A stretch of 64,000 bases of DNA from Flavobacterium johnsoniae UW101 (GCF_000016645.1 NC_009441.1:3534001-3598000), one strand, 5' to 3'; shown: positions 16,902 through 27,018, counted from the first letter of the stretch. Made by a program: numbers and translations. Notes: a model not told the origin generated them from the sequence alone.

Positions 16902-19469
16902 TTATTGATTATTCTCGTTTTCCCTCTCCCATCTCAGCTTCGCAATATGCCTGATGGCTAGCTCGACGTTACCGTCCAGCTCTGCAGCCGCCTGCATGAC
17001 CTCCATCTTTTCGGTTTCCTCGGTCGTGTAGGCCAGGTATTCCTCCAGGCTCACCTCGGTGGCATACACCGCGGACTGGGTTCCTCCCAGACCTATCCAG
17101 ACTTCCTTGTAGAGACGAGAGGGACTGTTGTTCATATTGATCGAAAGCACCTGCGCCTTTTCCTTGTCGGTAAGTCCGAGCATCGCCTGTATGTCATCGA
17201 ATTTGTTCATGTACTTGCGCTGGTCCAGAAGGATCTTGCAGTCGGAATTGTTGATGATGCTCTCCTTCACAATGGGAGATTTGATGATATCGTCCACTTC
17301 CTGGGTCACCACTATGGCCTCGCCGAAGAACTTGCGCACGGTCTTGAAAAGGTACTTTATGTACTCGGCCATTCCTTCCTTGGCGATCGCCTTCCAAGCC
17401 TCCTCGATAAGGATCAGCTTGCGCACCCCCTTCAGCCTTCTCATCTTGTTGATGAAGACCTCCATGATGATGATCGTCACTATGGGAAACAGGATCTTGT
17501 GGTCCTTTATCGCATCGATTTCAAAGACTATAAACCGTTTAGCCAGCAGGTCCAGCTGCCTGTCCGAATTCAGCAGGTAATCGTACTCGCCTCCCCTGTA
17601 ATACGGCTCCAGCACATTCAGAAAATTGGCGATGTCAAAGTCCTTCTCGCGCACCTGCTTCTCTTTCAGGATTTCGTGGTAATCCCCCTTTACGTACTCG
17701 TAGAATCCGTTGAAGGATGGAGCCAGCCCATTGTCCCTGATCAGCTCGATGTAGCCGTTCACGGCATTGGAAAGCGCCACTTCCTCCGAACGCGTCGGAG
17801 GCTCGTCATCCCGCTTCCACAGGGTCATTATCAGGGTTTTGATGCTTTCCCTTTTCTCTATATCGAATACCTTGTCATCGGTATAGAAGGGGTTGAAGGC
17901 AATGGGATTGTCCTCCGTGTAGGTGAAGTAGACACCGTCCTCCCCTCGGGTCCTGCTGTTGATCAGCCCGCACAGTCCCTGATAGGAATTCCCTGTATCC
18001 ACCAGAAGCACATGCGCACCCTGCTCGTAGTACTGCCTGACCATATGGTTGGTAAAGAAGGACTTCCCGCTTCCCGAAGGCCCGAGGATGAACTTGTTGC
18101 GGTTGGTGATGATCCCGCGCTTCATGGGCAGGTCCGAAATATCCAGATGGATCGGTCTGCCGGTGAGCCTGTCGGCCATCTTGATGCCGAACGGCGATGG
18201 GGAGCTGCGGTAGTTCGTTTCCTGTGTGAACAGGCACAGCGCAGGCTCAATGAAGGTGTAGAAGCTTTCCTCGCATGGGAAATCGCCCGCATTGCCCGGC
18301 ATTCCCGCCCAATACAGCGTCGCGGCGTCAGCCGTGTTGTGCCTCGGTTTGCATTCCATCAGCGCCAGAGCGCTGCCGCAGTCATTCTTGAGCTGTTTGA
18401 GCTCTGCAGGATCATCCGACCATGCCATAATGTTGAAATGCGCCCTGATGGAACTGAGCCCCAACGAATGCGCCTCGTTCAGGTATTTCTCTATCCATTC
18501 CCTATTGATCTGGTTCGCCCTGCTGTAGCGTGCAAGGGAATGCATGTTTCGCGCCGACTTCTCGAACTTCTGCAGGTTCTCCTCGCTGCTGTCCAGAAAC
18601 AGGTACTGGTTGTAGATATGGTTGCAGCCCAGAAGAAGGCCGACTGGAGCGGCAAAAGACAGGCGGCAGTCGCTGCGGTCGGTCGAGAGCTTCTCGTAGC
18701 GGGTATCGGATGCAACAGCCGCAGGGAGGTCGTCCGTATCGGAAAGCGTATGCAGCGAAAGCCTTTTGGAACCCACCCTAACCTGCTCAGCTCCCAAGGC
18801 GATATCTTCCAATGATGCGCCCTCCTCTTTGGAAAGGGTAAGGTACTGCTCCAGTATCCCCTGCCTGTGATCGGCTCCCGTCAGGTCTTCTTCCGTCAGC
18901 CTATTGAGCCTGATAAGCCCGCTGTCGTTGAGGATGCGCTCAAACTGCGCCACAGTCTCCATAAATCTCCTGATAGCCTCTGGATCCCTGACTTCTTTCG
19001 GAATCAGCGTTCCCCTGCAGAGCGATGAGAAATTGCTCTGCATCCTCATCCTTTCCCGTGTGGTCTTGGTGAGGAACAGATAGCAGCAGTGGTTCAGGAA
19101 CGGGCGTTCGTTGAAATGCCTCTCGAAGGTTCTTGCAAGGAAACTCTGTTCCTCCCCCTCCATATTCGGATTGTAGTTTTCCTTGACATACCAGTCCTGC
19201 TTGTGCACGACCGTAAAATCAGGCAGGGTCTTCACCGCCTTGTGCCAGGCGGAATGGATGGCCTCATAATCTGCCGATCCCGCAGTAAAAAGCTCCGGAA
19301 GCGATACGGCAAAGCAGGCCGTAACATCCCCATCCTTGGAGATGATGCAGTTCTGCTCCACCGCCAGCAGGGGTAATCTGCTCTCCAGCGTTGCTGTCTT
19401 TGACGAATTCCTCATAAGGCGGCGGATTTGGCTGAACATTTCAAACATCTTCGTACCGACCTGCGGCAC
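16902..19469 (-). CDS. traG: Conjugation system ATPase TraG (VirB4-like)
   Basis: Up to 855 residues; the first ATG at 19469 overlaps traF by 58 bases, and ATGs at 19448 or 19439 are also possible. Walker A is GPSGSGKSF at about residue 460. Walker B and its flank are KLILIEEAWKAIAKEG near 690, and an N-terminal CagE/VirB4 domain precedes them. A later motif (VVTQEVDDIIKS) fits the VirB4 family. It powers substrate transport and channel assembly at the inner membrane, and is the most conserved gene of the transfer apparatus. Confidence 0.95.
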   Translation of the reverse strand: MPQVGTKMFEMFSQIRRLMRNSSKTATLESRLPLLAVEQNCIISKDGDVTACFAVSLPELFTAGSADYEAIHSAWHKAVKTLPDFTVVHKQDWYVKENYNPNMEGEEQSFLARTFERHFNERPFLNHCCYLFLTKTTRERMRMQSNFSSLCRGTLIPKEVRDPEAIRRFMETVAQFERILNDSGLIRLNRLTEEDLTGADHRQGILEQYLTLSKEEGASLEDIALGAEQVRVGSKRLSLHTLSDTDDLPAAVASDTRYEKLSTDRSDCRLSFAAPVGLLLGCNHIYNQYLFLDSSEENLQKFEKSARNMHSLARYSRANQINREWIEKYLNEAHSLGLSSIRAHFNIMAWSDDPAELKQLKNDCGSALALMECKPRHNTADAATLYWAGMPGNAGDFPCEESFYTFIEPALCLFTQETNYRSSPSPFGIKMADRLTGRPIHLDISDLPMKRGIITNRNKFILGPSGSGKSFFTNHMVRQYYEQGAHVLLVDTGNSYQGLCGLINSRTRGEDGVYFTYTEDNPIAFNPFYTDDKVFDIEKRESIKTLIMTLWKRDDEPPTRSEEVALSNAVNGYIELIRDNGLAPSFNGFYEYVKGDYHEILKEKQVREKDFDIANFLNVLEPYYRGGEYDYLLNSDRQLDLLAKRFIVFEIDAIKDHKILFPIVTIIIMEVFINKMRRLKGVRKLILIEEAWKAIAKEGMAEYIKYLFKTVRKFFGEAIVVTQEVDDIIKSPIVKESIINNSDCKILLDQRKYMNKFDDIQAMLGLTDKEKAQVLSINMNNSPSRLYKEVWIGLGGTQSAVYATEVSLEEYLAYTTEETEKMEVMQAAAELDGNVELAIRHIAKLRWERENENNQ

Positions 19470-19756
19470 ACGATGTAGCGCGGATGTCTTTTCCCTGCCG
19501 CGATCTTCATCAGCCCATGCTCTCCGTACTTTCTGTTCAGCGCAAAAGTCTGCCAGACAACCAGCGTAGATCCCCCGCCGCCCAAAAAAAGGCAGATGTA
19601 AGAACTGGCGCCTGCCATGTAAAGGATCATGGTCAAGATGAGCATCCCAAGCAGCCCTCCCGCAAAAATGAAGAGATACTGCGCCTTGAGCCCCCTGAAT
19701 TCGACGGTCCTGCCGATGCCCTTATTGATGCTGTAAGCAGTCATAGCGCAGCGCAT
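19412..19756 (-). CDS. traF: Conjugative transposon protein TraF (DUF4133)
   Basis: A 110-114-residue protein. The first ATG (19756) forms TAATG with the traE stop; the ATG at 19744 (MTAYSINKGIG) fits family N-termini better. Two membrane segments (QYLFIFAGGLLGMLILTMIL; SYICLFLGGGGSTLVVW) and NRKYGEHGLMK match DUF4133, a VirB3-like partner of the TraG ATPase. Its last residues overlap the traG start, so translation of the two is coupled. Confidence 0.9.
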   Translation of the reverse strand: MRCAMTAYSINKGIGRTVEFRGLKAQYLFIFAGGLLGMLILTMILYMAGASSYICLFLGGGGSTLVVWQTFALNRKYGEHGLMKIAAGKRHPRYIVCRRSVRRCLKCSAKSAAL

Positions 19757-20064
19757 TAAAGGAAAAAGGATCTTAGGATCGTGGCCGCAACGATCAGAAA
19801 GATGCAGGCCCCAAACCAGCTGGCGGCGGTTTTGCTGGTGTCGGGGTCACCGCTGCTGAATTTGTTGTACACCTTAACACCTCCAATCAGCCCAACCACC
19901 GCCCCTATGGCGTAGATCAGCTGGGTTGCGGGATCAAAATAAGAGGTCACCATCTGGGTGGCCTCCGTAATGCCGGCAGTTCCGTTTCCCTGCGCGGCTG
20001 CGCCAATGCCTGCCAGCACCATCATGGATGCCGAAAGCAGGCTTTCTTTTCTCTTTTTTTCCAT
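19756..20064 (-). CDS. traE: Conjugative transposon protein TraE (DUF4134)
   Basis: A 102-residue protein. The start is at 20064, since a longer reading to 20289 would cross the divergent promoter region and the start of sspA. It has a signal-like hydrophobic N-terminus (LSASMMVLAGIGAAAQG), then LIYAIGAVVGLIGGVKVYNKFSSGD and a C-terminal membrane segment, as in DUF4134. This resembles the VirB2 pilin-like component. In related elements traD precedes traE directly; here the ssp defence island separates them by 12 kb. Confidence 0.9.
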   Translation of the reverse strand: MEKKRKESLLSASMMVLAGIGAAAQGNGTAGITEATQMVTSYFDPATQLIYAIGAVVGLIGGVKVYNKFSSGDPDTSKTAASWFGACIFLIVAATILRSFFL

Positions 20065-20236
20065 AACCAAACACTTTAAAGTTTTGTCTTTTCCCGCCGA
20101 GTGCGGGCTTTGGAGCAAAGGTGTTGTGGAAAGATGCATAACATAGAGCACTGGCAGTCGTAGGAATAATTTGGCATTGTGAAGCGCCCCACAACTAAAA
20201 TTTATTATATTAGCACACTTAACAAAATTTACTTTT
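20065..20236. promoter_or_regulatory. Divergent intergenic region traE / sspA
   Basis: 172 bases between the divergent starts of traE and sspA must hold the promoters of both, or of the displaced tra operon at least. I find no perfect TAnnTTTG box. This is also the right-hand junction between tra DNA and the inserted defence island; base composition becomes clearly more AT-rich from about 20190. Confidence 0.45.
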
Positions 20237-21373
20237 TTGAGAGATACTTTAATATATTTAGACAACAATGCCACTACTGCCGTTGACAATCGAGTTGTTG
20301 AGGTAATTAATATTTACTTCAATCAACTTTATGGCAATGCAAGCAGTCTTTATAATTTCGGATCTAAATCCAAATTAATTTTAGAACAAGCAAGAACCAG
20401 CATTTCTGATTTGATTGATGCTGAGCCAGAAAGCATCTATTTTACCTCGGGCGCGACTGAAAGCGTCAACCTGGCATTGAAGGGTCTTGCATTAAGCCCT
20501 AAAAATTCAAAAAAACACATCATAACATGCAGTACCGAGCATAAAGCCGTATTGGAAACATGTGAGTATTTGCAAAGCATCGGATATGAAATCGATTACC
20601 TGCCTGTTAATAATGGGGGAGCCATAGACCTTGAAGTCCTTAAATCCCTAATTAAAGAGGATACTCTTTTGGTTTGTCTAATGTGGGTCAATAATGAAAC
20701 TGGTGTCATTCACCCCATTAATGAAATTGGGAAAATAACTAAAGCCGCGGGGGTGTATTTCGTCTGCGACGGCTCTCAGGGAGTCGGAAAACTGCCTATC
20801 AGCGTAACAAGCTCTAATATTGACATTTTCTGCTTTTCTGGCCATAAATTGTACGCCAGTAAAGGTGTTGGAGGAATCTATATCGGTTCCGAAATAACCC
20901 GTAATGATAAAATACAGCCACTAATACACGGCGGTGGTCAGGAAGACAATTTGAGAAGCGGCACGCATAATGTCCCTTTAATTGCCGGATTAGGAAAAGC
21001 ATTCGAAATTGCTAGGGAAGAAATGCAGAAAAATGAAGATCATATAGTGCGGCTCAAAACCTTACTTGAATCTGAATTGTCAAAAATGAGCCAGACTTCT
21101 ATTAATGGCGTACAGGAACCAAGAATCTTCAATACCGTAAATGTGTGCATACTCGGCCTTGACAGCGAAGTTTTTATCGGAATTAACAGTGACATTGCCG
21201 TGAGCAACGGCTCTGCCTGCACCTCTGCATTAGTACAACCTTCTCACGTCCTTTTAGCAATGGGATTAAGCACTAATGATGCCATGGACAGCATACGCAT
21301 TTCGATAGGTAAATATAACACCGAGAGTGAGATTCACCAACTCATCGAGCGGATCAATAACTTTATCAATTAA
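20237..21373 (+). CDS. sspA: Cysteine desulfurase, SspA/DndA type
   Basis: A 378-residue NifS/IscS-family enzyme that uses pyridoxal phosphate to pass cysteine sulfur onto its own active-site cysteine. Start is TTG at 20237, giving the usual YLDNNATT N-terminus. Visible features are SGATES (71-76), PLP lysine K204 in FSGHKLYASKG, and catalytic cysteine C328 in SNGSACTSALV. It opens a + strand gene group and faces an sspBCD operon at the far end of the same island. This indicates that it supplies sulfur for DNA phosphorothioation rather than for general Fe-S assembly. No Fe-S cluster scaffold genes are nearby, which supports that. Confidence 0.85.
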   Translation: MRDTLIYLDNNATTAVDNRVVEVINIYFNQLYGNASSLYNFGSKSKLILEQARTSISDLIDAEPESIYFTSGATESVNLALKGLALSPKNSKKHIITCSTEHKAVLETCEYLQSIGYEIDYLPVNNGGAIDLEVLKSLIKEDTLLVCLMWVNNETGVIHPINEIGKITKAAGVYFVCDGSQGVGKLPISVTSSNIDIFCFSGHKLYASKGVGGIYIGSEITRNDKIQPLIHGGGQEDNLRSGTHNVPLIAGLGKAFEIAREEMQKNEDHIVRLKTLLESELSKMSQTSINGVQEPRIFNTVNVCILGLDSEVFIGINSDIAVSNGSACTSALVQPSHVLLAMGLSTNDAMDSIRISIGKYNTESEIHQLIERINNFIN

Positions 21374-21441
21374 CTAAACCGCTTTTTTGCACTTTTTAAC
21401 CTAAAAATATTATTATATAACACTACTAACCAATAACTATA

Positions 21442-23190
21442 ATGGAACTACTCTACGTATGGATTGAGAATTTCAGAAATATCAATAATAAAGGCTTAAA
21501 TTTTTCCAACCAATATGAAATCAATTACGATAGATTATCAAATAATTTGACAATTAACCTGTTGGATGGCAGTAATGCCTTAAAAAAACGTGGCCGCATC
21601 TTGAAATTTAAAGGCGATGAAATTAATTATCTTGAGAATTTCTTCAGTTCTGAACCTTTAGAAAGGATATCTAATATTTCTCAGGTCACGGCTATTATTG
21701 GAAAAAACTCATCAGGTAAAAGTAATATTATAGATTTTATACTTACAGCAATAAGTAAAGGGCGAAGGGATAGATTAAGCCCTAATTATGTTTTGATTTT
21801 TAAAAAGAATGACAAACCTTATTTTTTTGGCAGAACTGAGGGCAAGAGTATTACGACTTCGAAAGTTGAATGTTTGGAAGTTGAATTAGAAAAAGCTGAT
21901 ATTAACAGCGAATGGGAGACCATGTTCTACTCCAATGTTGCAGATAATAAGGAATATCTTTTTGAAGGAAGCAGTATCAATAATTGTTCATTCGAAGCAA
22001 TGAACAAATTGCAGTCAAATAAGATCAGATTTGTCGATTCTCCAATTTTTAGTGACACTTGGCAAAAATTAAATCCCAATAACAATCCAGAAAGAAAGAT
22101 CAGGTTCATTTTTAATCCAATTGCTTTTACGGAACTTGAAAGTGCTTTTATTGCTGAAGATAAAATTGAAGGTATCATCAAACGTTACAGAAAGGCAATT
22201 TACCAGGAATCAACATCTAACTACAATAGATTTAAATACGGACTGGCAGTTAATCTGCTTAGTTTTCTAATTTCTAAAAACGTCCCGATGGATGATTTTT
22301 TGGACGGTGTTCAATTAGTTGGACAGGAAGGAATGGCAGAAGCTATCGCGACCTTAAATCCAAAAGTTGTTGCCTTTCTAAACAGTTTTCATCACAGTGA
22401 AATTGAAGACCTGAGCGAATCAGATTACAGTTTGTACAATGATCTGCTGCAGGAATTGGAATCCCAAAATTTTAACTTTGGACAGATAGAAAAATACAGC
22501 AATTCAATTCTTGTGGATTTTAGTAATGAGTTCAAAGATCTTATAGACAATAAACAAGATCTTTTTAATAATCCATCACTCATATCGCATGATTGGTCTA
22601 AATTGAGTTCAGGCATGAGAGCCTACCTAAATTTATTTTCGCAACTATACTCGGTGAGTGAAAAAGTTAGAGGAAACTCCAAAAGCCTATTGATATGTAT
22701 AGACGAAGGTGACCTATATCTGCATCCGGAATGGCAAAAGAATTTTCTAAATGATCTCATCTGGTTTATCTCACATGTGTTTCAATCCTCAAAAGTTCAA
22801 TTGATTCTCACTTCGCATTCCCCATTTCTAATCTCTGATCTTCCAAAAGAAAATGTCATTCTTTTAGATGATAATTGCAACCCAAGTAGACAGCTAAATG
22901 AAGAATCTTCTTTTGGGGCAAATATCCATCAGTTGTATACAAAACAATTTTTTCTGAAGAACGGCTCGATTGGGGAATTCGCAAAGAGGAAGATTACAAC
23001 TCTTTTGAATGACATAAAGGAAATGACCGAGGATAATGTTGAATTATACCAAAAAAGGGTTGATATGATTGGAGAACCGGTTTTACGCTTTAGGCTGCAA
23101 GATGAATTAAAAAAGAGATTGAGCCAATTATCAAAAGAAACGCAGATCAAATGGCATAAATCAGAAATTTCTAAACTGACTGCATCATGA
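21442..23190 (+). CDS. RecF/OLD-like AAA ATPase (effector-cassette gene 1)
   Basis: A 582-residue P-loop ATPase of the SMC/RecF/AAA_15-21 class. Walker A is GKNSSGKS (87-94), an ABC-type signature is LSSGMRAYLNL (about 388), Walker B is CIDEGDLYLHP (about 418), and a switch motif is LILTSHSPFLISDLP (about 453). It overlaps the following HNH nuclease gene by 4 bases (ATGA), so the two are translated together. An ATPase plus HNH pair is also the layout of Septu (PtuAB). Placed after sspA in a phosphorothioation island, it more likely belongs to the restriction part. It may correspond to one of SspF/G/H; I cannot confirm this without comparison. Confidence 0.85.
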   Translation: MELLYVWIENFRNINNKGLNFSNQYEINYDRLSNNLTINLLDGSNALKKRGRILKFKGDEINYLENFFSSEPLERISNISQVTAIIGKNSSGKSNIIDFILTAISKGRRDRLSPNYVLIFKKNDKPYFFGRTEGKSITTSKVECLEVELEKADINSEWETMFYSNVADNKEYLFEGSSINNCSFEAMNKLQSNKIRFVDSPIFSDTWQKLNPNNNPERKIRFIFNPIAFTELESAFIAEDKIEGIIKRYRKAIYQESTSNYNRFKYGLAVNLLSFLISKNVPMDDFLDGVQLVGQEGMAEAIATLNPKVVAFLNSFHHSEIEDLSESDYSLYNDLLQELESQNFNFGQIEKYSNSILVDFSNEFKDLIDNKQDLFNNPSLISHDWSKLSSGMRAYLNLFSQLYSVSEKVRGNSKSLLICIDEGDLYLHPEWQKNFLNDLIWFISHVFQSSKVQLILTSHSPFLISDLPKENVILLDDNCNPSRQLNEESSFGANIHQLYTKQFFLKNGSIGEFAKRKITTLLNDIKEMTEDNVELYQKRVDMIGEPVLRFRLQDELKKRLSQLSKETQIKWHKSEISKLTAS

Positions 23191-24416
23191 TTTTTATAGG
23201 AAGTATACCCGATTCCATACTCGATTCTCATTGGACCTATTTCACAGCATCTGACGGTTATGCAAAAATAAACTCATTTGCCGAAGATGAAGGAATTGAA
23301 GAATCCCAACGCAATTATTTTATCAGACTGCGGGACAATCCTGATATTTTGAAATCCATTGTTGTCGGCAGACCGCATGAATTAAAAATAGAAATTGAAC
23401 ATTATCAAACAAATATAATAAATGAAATAGCTTTACTTTCACAGTATCAAAGTTTTTTAGCTCTCGGTACATTTGATCAAATATGTGAGCGCATCAACAG
23501 AAAGGCAGAGAGTTTTGTTGGAAAAGTTGAGGTACTTCGCAGGAAAAATGAATATCGTGACACTTTGGTGGGCTTAAAAACGGAACTGAATCCCGCCTTA
23601 TTTCCAAACCCAAATGCAGGAGCAAAAATTCCCATTAATCTTTTAAAATCAATGTTTTCAGCGCTTAAAGGACAATTTACTGAAAGCGTAAAGGACTTTT
23701 ATTCCAAGATTTACACCATTTTCAATTATGATGCCCTAATTGAGGCAAAAGAACCTTGGGGAGCCTATAAATTGACAAATGAACTCAATGTTAATGTATG
23801 CCCCTATTGCAACAGGAACTATATCAACACCAGCTATAACGACCATGGAAAAACGAGGCCCGAACTTGACCACTTTTTTCCTAAATCAAAATATCCGTTC
23901 CTATCAATATCAATTTACAATTTGATACCTAGTTGCCATATCTGTAACTCAAGTTTAAAAGGTGCTAAGGATTTTTATCTCGAACCGCATCTCCACCCAT
24001 TTATGGAGTTTAAGAACGACGATTTCCAATTTGAAATCAAATATCGCGAGGACGTTATTGAAGAAATAGTCGCCGATGTGGATAGCTTTGAAATCGTTGT
24101 GACAACTTTGACCGAAGATGCGGACTTAAAAACCAGCATCAACAATTCTTGCAAGACATTTCTAATAAAAGAACTATACAATCTGCATAAGGACGTTGCG
24201 CAGGAACTACTCTTCAAATCCGTTTATTACAATGAAACAAAAATACATGAATTGAAAAGCATATTGGGCGACCAGGCAGGTATTGACGACAATTTTCTAA
24301 AAAGAGTAATAATCGGTACATATGCTGACAGCAGAAGTATCGGCAAAAGATCACTTTCAAAGTACTCTTATGATATCATATCGAAAACGGACTTGAAGAG
24401 GACTTTAGATTTATAA
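23187..24416 (+). CDS. HNH endonuclease (effector-cassette gene 2)
   Basis: A 409-residue protein with a helical N-terminal half and a zinc-bound HNH nuclease core. The core has CPYC (205-208), the acidic-His motif ELDHFFPKSKYP (about 229-240), an Asn in YNLIPSCHICNSSLKG, and the second zinc pair CHIC (about 250-253). It is coupled to the upstream ATPase by a 4-base overlap. It is the likely DNA-cutting subunit of the cassette; in phosphorothioation systems such a nuclease would spare host DNA carrying the sulfur mark. Whether the mark blocks or triggers cutting is not visible from sequence. Confidence 0.85.
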   Translation: MIFIGSIPDSILDSHWTYFTASDGYAKINSFAEDEGIEESQRNYFIRLRDNPDILKSIVVGRPHELKIEIEHYQTNIINEIALLSQYQSFLALGTFDQICERINRKAESFVGKVEVLRRKNEYRDTLVGLKTELNPALFPNPNAGAKIPINLLKSMFSALKGQFTESVKDFYSKIYTIFNYDALIEAKEPWGAYKLTNELNVNVCPYCNRNYINTSYNDHGKTRPELDHFFPKSKYPFLSISIYNLIPSCHICNSSLKGAKDFYLEPHLHPFMEFKNDDFQFEIKYREDVIEEIVADVDSFEIVVTTLTEDADLKTSINNSCKTFLIKELYNLHKDVAQELLFKSVYYNETKIHELKSILGDQAGIDDNFLKRVIIGTYADSRSIGKRSLSKYSYDIISKTDLKRTLDL

Positions 24417-24520
24417 TAGAAATACCGATTCCATTTTTTACCTGCAGCATTTTATCTGTATTATTAAGAAATAGCTTAAAAATTAATATATTTATTTTAA
24501 AATAATCAATTAAACTCCTT

Positions 24521-26902
24521 ATGTTGAAAGCTTTATTTGAATCCATATATAATTGCAAGACTGAATTAGATGTAGACAAACTAATTTCTGTTGATTTCCA
24601 TCTATCGAAGGCGGAGAACTGGTTTCCCATTGGGCAAAACGAATCAAATTTCAGTATAATCGAAAATCAGCAGTCTAACCCGATTGCAGCGCTCGTCGAA
24701 AAGGTAACCAATTCCATAGATGCCATCCTGATGAAAAAATGTATTGAGGCAGGTTTGGACCCTAAAGCTAAAAATGCTCCAAAATCAATGGACGAAGCTG
24801 TTGAATTGTTTTTCGTTGACAATAAAAATTGGGATCTGAACAGTACCAGAAGGAAACAGGCTGAAGACATACAAATTATTGCTGACGGTCCCACCAGACA
24901 AAGTTCAGTAATCATTTACGATAATGGAGAGGGGCAGCATCCCGAAAATTTCGAAAGTACTTTTCTCTCCCTGATGCGTGGAAACAAAAATGAAATTCAT
25001 TTTGTACAGGGGAAATACAATATGGGAGGAAGTGGCGCCATTGTCTTTTGCGGCAAAGGATATCAACTGATAGCTTCTAAAAGGTTTGACGGTTTAGGAA
25101 AATTTGGTTTTACACTAGTGAGGGAACATCCGTTGTCCAAAGATGAATTGGAAATTAAAAAAAACACTTGGTATGAGTATTTAAAGATCGACAACAATAT
25201 TCCGTCCTTTGATACAACTAAGTTGGATTTAAAGCTGCTCAACCGCGAGTTTACCACCGGCACGGTGATTAAGATGTATTCGTACCAGATGAAAGGAGTT
25301 TCCGGTTTTGCCCAGGATTTAAATCAAAATCTGAATGAATTTTTGTTCAAACCTGTTCTGCCGGTCTTTACAATCGATACCAAAGAGCGTTATCCTAATA
25401 ACAAAGTTTTAGAAACTACAGTTTATGGACTGCAAAGACGTTTGGAAGAGGAAAAGGATTATGTCGAAGACTGGTTTTCTGAAGAATACGAAGACGTTCT
25501 ATTCGGTAAGATGAAAGTAACGTGCTATCTCTTCAAGGCAAAACAGGACGGCAAAACCGTAAAAGAAACCAAAGCAGATATACAGCGCAGATTCTTTAAA
25601 AACAATATGTCAACTTTGTTTTCGATGAATGGTCAGGTACATGGACACTATACGTCCGAATTTATCACCAGAGGTCTGAAATACAACTTATTGAAGGATT
25701 ACCTCCTGATCAATGTAGATTGTACAAAAATGAAATATGAGTTTAGAAAAGACCTTTTTATGGCTTCGCGTGATCGTTTAAAAAATGGAGCTAAAGCCGA
25801 AGAATTAAGGGACTATCTGCGCAAGAAATTAACTAAATCAAAACTTGACGAAATTAACAAACGCAGGAAGGATTCTATTGGTCTAGAAAGTGAAGACACA
25901 TCCGAGCTTATAAAAAGTTTTGCAAAAAACCTGTCAAAAGACAGTGATCTATTCAAGTTATTGCAAAATACACTTAAACTTGAGGAACGAGCAAAAGAAA
26001 AACCCGAAAAAAAGCAGACACTAAATAGGCCTGCTAAGGAACAGGTGCCATTCAAACCCGAGCGCTTTCCAAGTTTTTTTAAGTTGCAACATAAAGCAAA
26101 CAGTCCTATTCCTGTTCCAGTTGGAGGTGAAAAGACCTTACGCTTTGAAACAGATGTGGAGGACCACTATTTTGACAGGACTGATAATCCAGGAGATTTG
26201 CAGGTTAGTATCCTAAGGGTTAAACGAACAGATAGTAACGGTGGAAATGAAAAGGGAAATACAAAAGAACCTGGAGAGTTGCTGAATATCATCAAATCTA
26301 GCCCTGACAAAGGTACAATCAAAATCACATTGAATCCTGACACTGACTTACGTCAAGGAGACGAAATAGAAATACAGGCAAGCCTGAAAGGTGCAGGTGA
26401 AGACTTTTTTCAGGAAATTGTTTTCCTTAAAATCGTCGACCCCGAGCAGAAGAAAGAACCTGCTCCCGAGGAAACGGAAAGTTTTGATAACATAGGACTG
26501 CCGGAACTGGTTAAAGTTTCCAAAGAACAATGGGATGAAGTCGAAATAAAGAGCGGTATTTCCATGAACTATGATACAGTTTTGGCTCCTGTAGCTTCTG
26601 GAGATATCTTGGAGAAAATCTACATTAACATAGACAGTAATGTCTTTCTCAATTATCGAAAAAAGCTAAAAAATGAAGATCAGATAATAGTTGCGCAAAA
26701 GAGATATATTGCAGCGGTTTACTTTCATTCATTGTTTTTGTATATGATAACCAAAAAGAAGAATTACAGACTTTCCCCTTCGGATAATATCGAAGAAGAA
26801 ATAACTGTCGACACCTATATCAGCGACGTATTCGACAGTTATTACTCTGATTTTCTCCTTAATTTCGGTATGGAGCAACTGATGGGTAGTCTGGAAGACT
26901 AG
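24521..26902 (+). CDS. GHKL (HSP90-like) ATPase protein (effector-cassette gene 3)
   Basis: A 793-residue protein. The Bergerat ATP-binding fold is seen in order: N-box EKVTNSIDA (E60-A68), G1 box DNGEG (D134-G138), and G2 box GKYNMGGSGAIVF (about 164-176). A long middle region, a charged linker (about 500-530) and a C-terminal part follow. Related proteins with a GHKL domain occur in several defence loci. A 104-base AT-rich gap separates it from the HNH gene, still in the same direction. It is convergent with sspD. Together the three genes fit the place of the SspFGH module that pairs with sspBCD. Confidence 0.8.
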   Translation: MLKALFESIYNCKTELDVDKLISVDFHLSKAENWFPIGQNESNFSIIENQQSNPIAALVEKVTNSIDAILMKKCIEAGLDPKAKNAPKSMDEAVELFFVDNKNWDLNSTRRKQAEDIQIIADGPTRQSSVIIYDNGEGQHPENFESTFLSLMRGNKNEIHFVQGKYNMGGSGAIVFCGKGYQLIASKRFDGLGKFGFTLVREHPLSKDELEIKKNTWYEYLKIDNNIPSFDTTKLDLKLLNREFTTGTVIKMYSYQMKGVSGFAQDLNQNLNEFLFKPVLPVFTIDTKERYPNNKVLETTVYGLQRRLEEEKDYVEDWFSEEYEDVLFGKMKVTCYLFKAKQDGKTVKETKADIQRRFFKNNMSTLFSMNGQVHGHYTSEFITRGLKYNLLKDYLLINVDCTKMKYEFRKDLFMASRDRLKNGAKAEELRDYLRKKLTKSKLDEINKRRKDSIGLESEDTSELIKSFAKNLSKDSDLFKLLQNTLKLEERAKEKPEKKQTLNRPAKEQVPFKPERFPSFFKLQHKANSPIPVPVGGEKTLRFETDVEDHYFDRTDNPGDLQVSILRVKRTDSNGGNEKGNTKEPGELLNIIKSSPDKGTIKITLNPDTDLRQGDEIEIQASLKGAGEDFFQEIVFLKIVDPEQKKEPAPEETESFDNIGLPELVKVSKEQWDEVEIKSGISMNYDTVLAPVASGDILEKIYINIDSNVFLNYRKKLKNEDQIIVAQKRYIAAVYFHSLFLYMITKKKNYRLSPSDNIEEEITVDTYISDVFDSYYSDFLLNFGMEQLMGSLED

Positions 26903-27018
26903 TAATTTATGTTTAGGTGACCAGACTTTCGCTTATTGTTAAGCCGTTGCTTAAATTAAATAATACCATATTAAACGGATAGCAATTCTCCCCAGGTATT
27001 TTGGAAGTTCAATTTCGT

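Noticed and set aside
17499..18815. 438-codon frame antisense to traG
   Set aside because: Mirror frame of a GC-rich, strongly conserved gene; its translation has no domain and traG is beyond doubt.
20065..20289. N-terminal extension of traE
   Set aside because: It would overlap the divergent sspA start and precede the signal-like N-terminus typical of DUF4134.
21442..24416. Stand-alone Septu (PtuAB)
   Set aside because: Kept only as an alternative: the pair is flanked by sspA and a GHKL ATPase in the same direction within an ssp island.
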